From contig JAESTY010000075.1 in NCBI GenBank assembly GCA_016763355.1, positions 1 through 7,319 on the forward strand: 7,319 bases of DNA, in the 5' to 3' direction. Below, piece by piece: positions 1 to 6,189 of the stretch. Under the pieces are notes generated by a model that saw nothing but the letters and a program-made list of their open reading frames with translations, was not told the DNA's origin and searched no databases. This stretch comes from Immundisolibacteraceae bacterium (GTDB taxonomy: Bacteria; Pseudomonadota; Gammaproteobacteria; Immundisolibacterales; Immundisolibacteraceae). The position numbers and the translations under genes were made by a program. Position 1 is the stretch's first letter. Each line of letters starts with the position of its first letter.

Positions 1-381
1 GCCCATTGGCAGACCAGTCAAACTGTTTTTAAGGGTCTGCTCAAATGCCAGAAATTTGAGCACGCTCAGAGTGACATTATGGTGAAAGCGAATTCCTCCT
101 TTGTAGGGTCCGATGGCATTATTGTGCTGCACACGATAACCACGGTTAGCTCGAATATTGCCCTCATCATCTTCCCAACCGACCCTGAAAATAATGATTC
201 GATCAGGTTCTGTTAAGCGCTCAAGTATCCGCGCTTGCTCGTACTTAGGATGACCTTCGATAAACGGGATAATGCTGGCCGCCACCTCATAAACAGCCTG
301 GTGGAATTCTTTCTCACCCGGATTACGTCGCTGTAAGCCTTCCATGAACTGTTCAAGACGTGCGTTTTCAGCCGAGTTCAT
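1..381 (-). CDS. gdhA: NADP-specific glutamate dehydrogenase, N-terminal part (cut by window edge)
   Basis: Glutamate dehydrogenase makes L-glutamate from 2-oxoglutarate and ammonium with NADPH, in the cytoplasm. Only the first 127 residues are present; the family is about 450 residues long, so the NADP-binding domain lies beyond the left edge. The visible part follows E. coli GdhA closely: a helical N-terminus, a PKY segment at 46-48, a LLERL-EP-like stretch at 53-59, FRV-W-DD at 65-72, the glutamate-site motif GPYKGG-RFH at 91-100 with Lys94, and LKFL-FEQT-KN-L ending at LPMG, just before the glycine-rich signature. The ATG at 381 has AGGGGA nine bases upstream. It lies 38 bp downstream of the DsbA-like gene on the same strand with no terminator between them, so cotranscription is likely. 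The family assignment is firm; NADP specificity rests on resemblance to the E. coli enzyme. Confidence 0.95.
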   Translation of the reverse strand, partial: MNSAENARLEQFMEGLQRRNPGEKEFHQAVYEVAASIIPFIEGHPKYEQARILERLTEPDRIIIFRVGWEDDEGNIRANRGYRVQHNNAIGPYKGGIRFHHNVTLSVLKFLAFEQTLKNSLTGLPMG

Positions 382-419
382 TAGATTCAATCCCCTGTTC
401 CGGTTTAAGACCTTAAAAT

Positions 420-1124
420 TTAATCTGTCAAGACTAAATAAGTTAGCTTGATTCTTCGTTGTACGTCGTCATACCAGCGCTGTAGCGCCTCATCCGAGAT
501 TCGAAACCCCATAATAGATCGACACTCCCCAGGTAGTTGAAAACTCCCCTCAGCAACTAACGCAGGATTACGTAAAATCCCGTAACGCTGTGCAGCGAGC
601 ATGTCATCTCGAACCATCTGCCTGGTCTGATCACCCTCAACAAGCTCCAACCACTCGTTGGCGTCGAGACCAATATCTGCCGCACAAGCCTTCAGCACTT
701 CATAATCGGCGATGTTTCGGCATTCTGAAAGGTGAGCGGTCTGAACCCGGTCAAAAAAGTCCCAATGGGCGGGCTGCCCACCGAGTATTTCAGCCGCCTT
801 TGCACCTAAAGAATTTGGTATCGAATAGGGATAAGGAAAATCCCTTTCCATCATCAGTTCACAGTTAATTCGCTCGTCGGACTCCATCTGTTTTGCTTCC
901 AGCCAATGTTCCATTACCACCTCCTGTTTGGCCGCCACTGGATCGGCAAACAGGTTGCTGAAAAACTCTGGAGATTGAGCCATTGGATAGACCCGCTGGT
1001 GAACCGTCACGTTCGGGTGTTTATCTACAAACTGGCGTAAACGGCGAGAAAACGGAAAAGCCCAGGCCGAAAGTGCGTCATGAAAAAATTCGACCGTTAT
1101 GGGGTGGTCCTGTTCTGCACTCAT
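420..1124 (-). CDS. DsbA-superfamily thioredoxin-fold protein without the CxxC motif
   Basis: A 234-residue cytoplasmic protein with no signal peptide. The opening beta strand ITVEFFHD (9-16) runs into LSAWAF (18-23), exactly where FrnE-type DsbA proteins carry CPWC; here the four residues are Ser19-Ala-Trp-Ala22, so both catalytic cysteines are gone. A helical insertion follows (about 50-170). The thioredoxin-fold cis-proline element appears as YGILRNPALVAEG (181-193, Pro187). The remaining cysteines (88, 135, 147, 201) are scattered. A serine at this place recalls kappa-class glutathione transferases and 2-hydroxychromene-2-carboxylate isomerases, which use Ser in a similar D-x-L-S-P segment. 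A GSH-dependent or isomerase-like role, or a redox-dead binding role, is therefore more plausible than thiol oxidation, but the substrate is unknown. GAGGAG lies five bases before the ATG. The gene precedes gdhA by 38 bp and is divergent from the flavoprotein gene. Confidence 0.8.
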   Translation of the reverse strand: MSAEQDHPITVEFFHDALSAWAFPFSRRLRQFVDKHPNVTVHQRVYPMAQSPEFFSNLFADPVAAKQEVVMEHWLEAKQMESDERINCELMMERDFPYPYSIPNSLGAKAAEILGGQPAHWDFFDRVQTAHLSECRNIADYEVLKACAADIGLDANEWLELVEGDQTRQMVRDDMLAAQRYGILRNPALVAEGSFQLPGECRSIMGFRISDEALQRWYDDVQRRIKLTYLVLTD

Positions 1125-1201
1125 AACTTCTCCTCAGATATTGATGCATTTATTCTAATTTGTTTGAAGCACGGGGCTGCGGCACCAATCCTCTTAATTG
1201 T

Positions 1202-1225
1202 GGGTCAATTGTAAACGATTAACCC
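1202..1225. promoter_or_regulatory. Imperfect 24-bp inverted repeat, candidate operator
   Basis: Two 8-base arms, GGGTCAAT and ATTAACCC, are separated by 8 bases and match at 7 of 8 positions. The repeat lies in the 258-bp gap between the divergent DsbA-like and flavoprotein genes, where a dimeric regulator could control one or both directions. No regulator gene is present in the window, so the binding protein is unknown. Confidence 0.35.
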
Positions 1226-1237
1226 GCCCTAATAACC

Positions 1238-1256
1238 AACAGAGTTAGGTTCTGTT
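1238..1256. promoter_or_regulatory. Perfect 6-7-6 inverted repeat, second candidate operator
   Basis: AACAGA and TCTGTT form perfect arms around the 7-base spacer GTTAGGT. It begins 12 bases after the larger inverted repeat in the same divergent promoter region. The size suits a dimeric helix-turn-helix regulator, but six-base arms can also arise by chance in AT-rich DNA. Confidence 0.25.
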
Positions 1257-1289
1257 TTCAAATATTGTGCTCTAAATCACGGGTAACAC

Positions 1290-1318
1290 TTGATCCAGAT
1301 TAGCGGCTGAATTAACGT
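1290..1318 (+). promoter_or_regulatory. Possible sigma70-type promoter for the flavoprotein gene
   Basis: TTGATC (1290-1295) and TAACGT (1313-1318) are 17 bases apart, an ideal spacing, but the -10 box is a poor match. If used, the leader before the ATG at 1383 would be roughly 60 nt. The two inverted repeats lie 34-90 bp upstream of the -35 box, an activator-like position. This is a weak prediction from sequence alone. Confidence 0.22.
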
Positions 1319-1382
1319 CGTCGGATTACCGGACTGAAACGATACAACAATTACATTTCCGGCGATTCAAGGAGAGGACGAC

Positions 1383-2996
1383 ATGGCATTAATCACGCCG
1401 CCAAACATTGATCCAGCGACCTTTGCAAAGGCACTCTCACAGCTAATAGACATCGTTGGGCCCGACTGGGTATTCACCGATCCACAGGCAGAGCTCAGTC
1501 CTTACCTGGATAGAATGTCGCCAACACCTGCTGAGCTTCGCATTCCTAGCGCGGCGGTAGCGCCCGCTAATGTTGAACAGACCCAGCAGATCGTGCGACT
1601 GGCTAATCGGCTCAAAATCCCGATCTGGTATTACGGTACCGGCAAAAATTATGGTTACGGCGGACCAGCGCCTCGACTCAACGGCTTTCTAGTCGTCGAC
1701 ATGAAACGCATGAACAAGGTATTAGAGGTCAACGAAAAGATGGCCTACGCCGTCGTCGAGCCTGGCGTTTCCTACATTCAACTTTATCAACACCTGCAGG
1801 AAATCGGTTCAGACCTGTGGATTGACTGCGCCGCACCGGCCTGGGGGGGCGTTATCGGCAATGCCATGGAACATGGCGCCGGTTACACCCCTTACGGTGA
1901 TCACTTTGTTTTTCAGTGCGGTATGGAGGTACTGCTCGCAGACGGCAGTCTGGTCCGTACCGGCATGGGCGCCCTGCCTGGTAGCCAAGCCAGTTCATTG
2001 TTCAAATATGGATATGGCCCCCATATCGACGGCATGTTCACCCAGGGCAATTTTGGCATTGTCACTAAGATGGGTATTTGGCTAATGCCCAAACCGCCGG
2101 CTCACAAACCCTTCATGATTTCGTTTGATAAAGAAGCCGACCTGCACACCATTATCGAGCGGATTCGTCCACTTAAAGTGTCGATGGTTTATCAGAACGC
2201 AGTGATTCTGGAACACCTCAGTTACAGCGTTGGTGTACAACGGCCCCGTTCTGACTACTGGAATGAAAAATCACCGATGCCCAATGAGGTTTGGGAACAG
2301 GCCCGCAGTGACCTGGACCTGGGCTGGTGGAATATGTGGGGCGGGCTTTATGGCCTGCCGAAGAACATCGACATGCAGTGGGACATTATTCGCAACAGTT
2401 TTGCCGATATCCCCGGCGTTCAGTTTTTCGAGGAAGGTGACCGCGGCACCGATGATGTGGGCTGGAACTACCGTACCAAGTTAATGCGCGGTGAACCCAA
2501 CATGACCGAGTTCAACATCGTTAACTGGCGTGGCGGCGGACATATCAATTTCACCCCGATCGCACCGCTGTATGGCGACATCTGTGTGAAAGCCACCGAC
2601 ATGATGCGCGAAATTATGAACCGCCACGGCTTCGATTACATCACCGAATACGTGGCTGCGTTTCGGGGCGTTATCAAGTTACTGATGATCATGTTTGACC
2701 CCCGCGACGAGGAGGAGCGCCGTCGCGCCTATCAATGCTCTGAAGAGATTATCCTGGCCGCCGCCAGTATTGGCTTTGGTGAACTCAAGGCCCATGTCGA
2801 GTTTATGGACCTGGTCGCTGGCACCTATAGTGGTCAGGATGGCGGGCTCGGCAAAACCTTACAGAAAGTGAAAGATGCCATCGATCCCAACGGCATTTTG
2901 GCTCCCGGAAAATCAGGGATTTGGCCGAGTAGCTGGCAGTCGGAAAAGCCTCAGATTAACGCCGACCGATCGGCCGATATTGCGCCGAACTCGTGA
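1383..2996 (+). CDS. FAD-dependent oxidase of the vanillyl-alcohol oxidase / 4-cresol dehydrogenase family
   Basis: A 537-residue flavoprotein, close to the 520-560 usual for VAO, eugenol oxidase and the PchF subunit. These enzymes oxidise para-substituted phenols at the benzylic carbon. The N-terminal FAD domain (about 55-235) has GKNYGYGG (87-94), VVEPGVSY (124-131), GYTPYGDH (167-174), CGMEVLLADG (179-188) and GIVTKMGIWLMPKPP (225-239). The C-terminal domain closes with DPNGILAPGKSGIWP (501-515). By recalled alignment, His387 in NWRGGGH matches the FAD-linked His422 of VAO, while the FAD-linking Tyr384 of 4-cresol dehydrogenase is Val380. Tyr92 matches VAO Tyr108. However, Asp170 becomes Ala151, and the phenolate-binding Tyr503-Arg504 become Leu468-Lys469, so the substrate may not be a standard 4-alkylphenol. 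There is no signal peptide and no cytochrome c partner gene, which suits a cytoplasmic oxidase. AAGGAG lies eight bases before the ATG. It converges on the Rieske gene. Confidence 0.9.
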   Translation: MALITPPNIDPATFAKALSQLIDIVGPDWVFTDPQAELSPYLDRMSPTPAELRIPSAAVAPANVEQTQQIVRLANRLKIPIWYYGTGKNYGYGGPAPRLNGFLVVDMKRMNKVLEVNEKMAYAVVEPGVSYIQLYQHLQEIGSDLWIDCAAPAWGGVIGNAMEHGAGYTPYGDHFVFQCGMEVLLADGSLVRTGMGALPGSQASSLFKYGYGPHIDGMFTQGNFGIVTKMGIWLMPKPPAHKPFMISFDKEADLHTIIERIRPLKVSMVYQNAVILEHLSYSVGVQRPRSDYWNEKSPMPNEVWEQARSDLDLGWWNMWGGLYGLPKNIDMQWDIIRNSFADIPGVQFFEEGDRGTDDVGWNYRTKLMRGEPNMTEFNIVNWRGGGHINFTPIAPLYGDICVKATDMMREIMNRHGFDYITEYVAAFRGVIKLLMIMFDPRDEEERRRAYQCSEEIILAAASIGFGELKAHVEFMDLVAGTYSGQDGGLGKTLQKVKDAIDPNGILAPGKSGIWPSSWQSEKPQINADRSADIAPNS

Positions 2997-3022
2997 TTGG
3001 TGGCAAATACTTAAGCCAATAA

Positions 3023-3056
3023 AAAAGGGGCTATCGGTTAACCGGTAGCCCCTTTT
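3023..3056. terminator. Bidirectional intrinsic terminator
   Basis: A near-perfect hairpin has arms AAAAGGGGCTATCGGTT and AACCGGTAGCCCCTTTT with one T-G wobble. It lies between the stops of two convergent genes, 26 bp after the flavoprotein stop and 20 bp after the Rieske stop. The stem is flanked by an A-run on the left and a T-run on the right, so each strand reads as a GC-rich stem followed by U residues. It can therefore end transcripts arriving from both sides. Confidence 0.88.
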
Positions 3057-3076
3057 ACAAACTCACTTCAAATGGC

Positions 3077-4417
3077 CTAGCTAGTCATCAATTTCAACCA
3101 CTGACGGTGCTGACCTACCAACAGAGTCTCATCCTCAGCATCGGCACCACCAGCAGCCGGATTCAGACCAAGCTCTTTGGCAGCATAATCTGGCTGTGGA
3201 ACCAGGTTTTCCATGCCACGGGCATAACCGTCGACCAATTCGCCTTCGCCGCCAAGATAACCAGCATGACAGGCGTCAAAATTAACCAGATCATCCGGGG
3301 TAGCTAATCCGCTAGCATTATAAAAATCTTCATACTGCCGAATCCGCAAGGTGCGTTCTTGCTGAGACTCCCCCTTGGTTCCGAGGCAGTAGATTTGTAC
3401 CGCGGTCTCATCGACGCTACGCGGTTGAATGACCCGAACCTGGGTGGAAATATGTTCCATTAACAACAGGTTGGGGTAAATAACCACATTGCGTTGGCGT
3501 TCTACCATCCACTTAGCGCGACCTTCACCAAACTTCTCTTTAAGTTCTTCATAACGAGAAAAAATTGGCCGGTTTTCCGGTTTAGGGAAAGTGATCCACA
3601 TCACTGCATGACCGTTTCTAAGGTCGTACCAGCCACTTTCGCCAATTAACATCTGGTCATCAAAAGGACGTTTTAAATCTTCTTTTTGTTCAGCTTTGGC
3701 ATGCCGCTGAGGTGCAGTCGCAATCAACTTGAAATAATTACCATGGGTCGCCAGCGCGTGATAGCCGTCAATGCCATTTTCAGGCTGCATCTTCCAGTTG
3801 CCGACATGCACGTACTTGGATCCACCGGGAATCACTTCCTGACCTTCATCGGTCTGGTCGACCACCAGGTCAATAAAATGCCGAGCTTCGGCGAGGTGAT
3901 CAATTAAGGTCGGTACATCTTCGCTGAAGCTACCGAACACGAAACCACGATAGGATTCGACTTTGGCTAATGATTTAAGCGCATGGCCATCATCGTTAAA
4001 GCGCTTGGTGTAGTTACCTTTCTGATGGTCACGGACGTCAACACACTCACCAGCGCTATTAAAAACCCAACCGTGATAGGCGCAGGTAATAAATTTTTTG
4101 TTTCCGCGCTCGGTACGACAAAGTTGCGCGCCGCGATGACTACAGGCATTGATGAAAGCATTAATTCCGCCTTCATCATCGCGCATCACCAGCACCGGCC
4201 GACGGCCAATTTTGGTGGAATAGTAATCATTATTATCGGGAATCAGGCTCTCGTGACAGAGAAACACCCAGGTCGACTCGAAGATTTTTTCCATCTCCAG
4301 GTCGAAAATCTGAGGGTCAGTAAAGTTACGTTTATCAACAAAAAACGAACTGGCTTGTTCATCATCCTGAATCAGGCTTTCCAGCGGCGGCAACTTCACA
4401 TCAATTGGGCTGTTCAT
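3077..4417 (-). CDS. Rieske non-haem iron oxygenase large (alpha) subunit, benzoate/anthranilate dioxygenase type
   Basis: A 446-residue protein, matching BenA/AntA large subunits in length. These oxygenases add O2 to aromatic rings using electrons from a separate reductase. The Rieske domain (about 40-160) has the [2Fe-2S] ligands Cys92-x-His94 and Cys112-x2-His115 in CSHRG and CAYHGW. The catalytic domain has N-x2-D-x2-H-x4-H (Asn214, Asp217, His220, His225): Asp217 is the usual bridge to the Rieske centre of the next subunit and the histidines bind mononuclear iron. The third iron ligand is probably Asp375 or Asp376 in the TPDD segment. VDQ-EG-EV (186-195), GNWKMQPENG (206-215) and the C-terminal GQHRQW (435-440) also resemble BenA. 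No BenB-like small subunit or BenC-like reductase adjoins it; downstream there is only the terminator. GGAGGAG (4426-4432) lies eight bases before the ATG. The exact substrate cannot be told from sequence. Confidence 0.92.
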   Translation of the reverse strand: MNSPIDVKLPPLESLIQDDEQASSFFVDKRNFTDPQIFDLEMEKIFESTWVFLCHESLIPDNNDYYSTKIGRRPVLVMRDDEGGINAFINACSHRGAQLCRTERGNKKFITCAYHGWVFNSAGECVDVRDHQKGNYTKRFNDDGHALKSLAKVESYRGFVFGSFSEDVPTLIDHLAEARHFIDLVVDQTDEGQEVIPGGSKYVHVGNWKMQPENGIDGYHALATHGNYFKLIATAPQRHAKAEQKEDLKRPFDDQMLIGESGWYDLRNGHAVMWITFPKPENRPIFSRYEELKEKFGEGRAKWMVERQRNVVIYPNLLLMEHISTQVRVIQPRSVDETAVQIYCLGTKGESQQERTLRIRQYEDFYNASGLATPDDLVNFDACHAGYLGGEGELVDGYARGMENLVPQPDYAAKELGLNPAAGGADAEDETLLVGQHRQWLKLMTS

Positions 4418-4542
4418 CTCACTAACTCCTCCACAATGTCATTACAAATTCATGGGTCATCAAACTCGACCTACTACAGGCATATCCCTGACCATTTCTG
4501 TTAGGACAAAAACAGCAGTATTAATTGTTAATGGTATGTCTT
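4418..4542 (-). promoter_or_regulatory. Leader and probable promoter region of the Rieske gene
   Basis: This 125-bp AT-rich gap separates the selO stop from the Rieske start on the same strand. No terminator-like hairpin follows selO, so read-through is possible, but the gap is long enough for a promoter of its own. A 13-bp perfect inverted repeat, ATTAA-TTG-TTAAT, lies at 4520-4532 and could be an operator. No convincing -35/-10 pair was found. Confidence 0.3.
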
Positions 4543-6132
4543 TTAGGAACTACAGGAAAGCATCGAACAACCAACACGCTGACGCGCCCAGTCGGGCCGT
4601 TTCTCTGAGTAATGATCAAATTCAGGCTGATCGTCATAAGGATTTCTGATCACTTCGAACAGTTCCTGCAGCGGCGCGTAGTTACCCTGCTCGGCCTCGT
4701 CGATCACCTGCTGAGCCAGATAATTACGCGGTAGGTATTTTGGATTGGTTCGGTTCATCAAATTCCGGCGAGCAGATTCATCTGCATTTTCAGCGACCAA
4801 ACGCTGACCGTAACGGCGCAACCACTCGATAGTTTGCAGCACAATCGCTTCCGGAATCTCATCAGGGGTGTAATAACAGTCCGCCAGACGCTCCATCAAC
4901 TGATAATCCTGACCTTTTTCATCGGTCAGCATGACTATATCGATATCGGCTAAGCGTCGATAAAACAGGGTCATATCGGTCTCGACAGCACCGAGCAGGT
5001 CCAGCAGTTCACCAAACAATTCATTGTCATTGTCATCGACCGTCCGCAAGCCTAGTTTATCGGCCATCATGCGTTGGGAAAGCTGTTGATATTGACGCCG
5101 GTAACTCTCAAGCCCGGCTTCTAGCGGAGCCGCATCATCAATCAATGAATAGAGCGCGTTGCCCAATTGGGCCAGGTTCCAGAGCGCGATATCGGCCTGA
5201 TTGCCAAACCGGTAACGTCGGTTCTGGGCATCGGTGGTGTTAGGGGTCCATTCTGGATCGTAGTTATCCAGCCACCCATAAGGACCATAATCAATAGTCA
5301 GTCCCAGAATCGACATGTTGTCCGTATTCATCACCCCATGGACAAAGCCGACTCGCTCCCAATGCACTACCATTTCGGCGGTTAATCGACAGACTTCACC
5401 AAACATCTGTCCATAAGCTGTTTTCGATGGTTCACCAAATTCAGGGAAAAAATTGGTCAGCGTAAAATCGGCGAACTGCTTTAACAACGCCTCATCCTGG
5501 CGGCTCGCAGGCAGCTGAAAATGGCCAAAACGAATAAACGTCGGTGCTACCCGGCAGACCACCGCGCCGGGTTCCGGTGCTGGGTGACCGTCATAAAGCA
5601 TATCTCTGACCACCTGTTCGCCACTGGTCACCAGACTCAATGCTCGGGTAGTTGGCACGCCAAGATGGAACATCGCTTCACTACAGAGAAACTCACGAAT
5701 CGACGAGCGCAATACCGCATAACCATCTGCGCCGCGAGAATAGGGAGTCGGGCCAGCGCCTTTTAACTGCAGCGCCCAATGGTCACCTTTATCACTGGTG
5801 ATCTCACCAAGATTGATTGCCCGACCATCACCCAACTGAGCCGCCCAGTTACCAAACTGATGACCGCCGTAGTTCATTGAATAAGGCTGCATTGCCGGCG
5901 GTAACTGCTGGCCAGCAAGCTGCTGAACTAATTCTGAGTCATCAGGAGTTGGATCCAAACCGAGCAAATCGGCGGTCGAGCTGGAGAATGCCACCATGCC
6001 GGGATTATCGAAGGACTTGGGCGTGACCCAGGAATAGGCCGACTCAACCTGGCGGGGCCGGTTGGCTGTTTCGGTATCGGCCTTGAAGCTATTGGTGAAG
6101 CGGTTGTTGAGGTTTAGTTTGGTCAGGGACAT
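4543..6132 (-). CDS. selO: Protein adenylyltransferase SelO (YdiU/UPF0061 family)
   Basis: SelO is a pseudokinase-fold enzyme that transfers AMP from ATP to Ser, Thr or Tyr of target proteins; in E. coli it is linked to oxidative-stress responses. From the ATG at 6132 it has 529 residues, about 50 more than E. coli SelO (478). Visible motifs are YGGHQFGNWAAQLGDGR (88-104), LKGAGPTPYSR (122-132, Lys124), SIRE (144-147), HGVMNTDNMS (265-274, Asp271/Asn272) and DYGPYG (281-286, metal-binding Asp281). The protein ends in Cys-Ser-Ser, the bacterial counterpart of the Sec-Ser-Ser end of animal SelO. The cysteine of the E. coli activation loop is Pro297 here. The ATG was chosen because similarity begins just after it. 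An upstream TTG at 6210 lies inside a repeat hairpin and would add 26 unrelated residues. No clear Shine-Dalgarno precedes the ATG, and a structured repeat array lies upstream. Confidence 0.95.
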   Translation of the reverse strand: MSLTKLNLNNRFTNSFKADTETANRPRQVESAYSWVTPKSFDNPGMVAFSSSTADLLGLDPTPDDSELVQQLAGQQLPPAMQPYSMNYGGHQFGNWAAQLGDGRAINLGEITSDKGDHWALQLKGAGPTPYSRGADGYAVLRSSIREFLCSEAMFHLGVPTTRALSLVTSGEQVVRDMLYDGHPAPEPGAVVCRVAPTFIRFGHFQLPASRQDEALLKQFADFTLTNFFPEFGEPSKTAYGQMFGEVCRLTAEMVVHWERVGFVHGVMNTDNMSILGLTIDYGPYGWLDNYDPEWTPNTTDAQNRRYRFGNQADIALWNLAQLGNALYSLIDDAAPLEAGLESYRRQYQQLSQRMMADKLGLRTVDDNDNELFGELLDLLGAVETDMTLFYRRLADIDIVMLTDEKGQDYQLMERLADCYYTPDEIPEAIVLQTIEWLRRYGQRLVAENADESARRNLMNRTNPKYLPRNYLAQQVIDEAEQGNYAPLQELFEVIRNPYDDQPEFDHYSEKRPDWARQRVGCSMLSCSS

Positions 6133-6151
6133 GTTGTTTAGTCTAAGAATT

Positions 6152-6178
6152 AAAAAGCGTTTACCCCGGATATCGGGG
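6152..6178 (-). terminator. Weak terminator-like hairpin before selO
   Basis: On the minus strand the stem CCCCG/CGGGG with a five-base loop (6164-6178) is followed after seven bases by a run of five T (6156-6152). The gap between stem and T-run is longer than in a standard intrinsic terminator, so it may only attenuate transcripts coming from yaiL or be part of the structured selO leader. Confidence 0.3.
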
Positions 6179-6189
6179 CGACGGTTAGG

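Noticed and set aside
590..868. A 92-codon open frame on the plus strand opposite the DsbA-like gene
   Set aside because: It is antisense to a coding region with recognisable thioredoxin-fold motifs and has a low-complexity, non-protein-like composition.
3983..4504. A 173-codon open frame on the plus strand opposite the Rieske gene
   Set aside because: It lies antisense to a clearly conserved Rieske domain and its translation shows no recognisable family features.
4543..4560. A selenocysteine codon at the SelO C-terminus
   Set aside because: The third-last codon is TGT (Cys) and the frame ends in TAA; no in-frame TGA or selenocysteine insertion element is needed.
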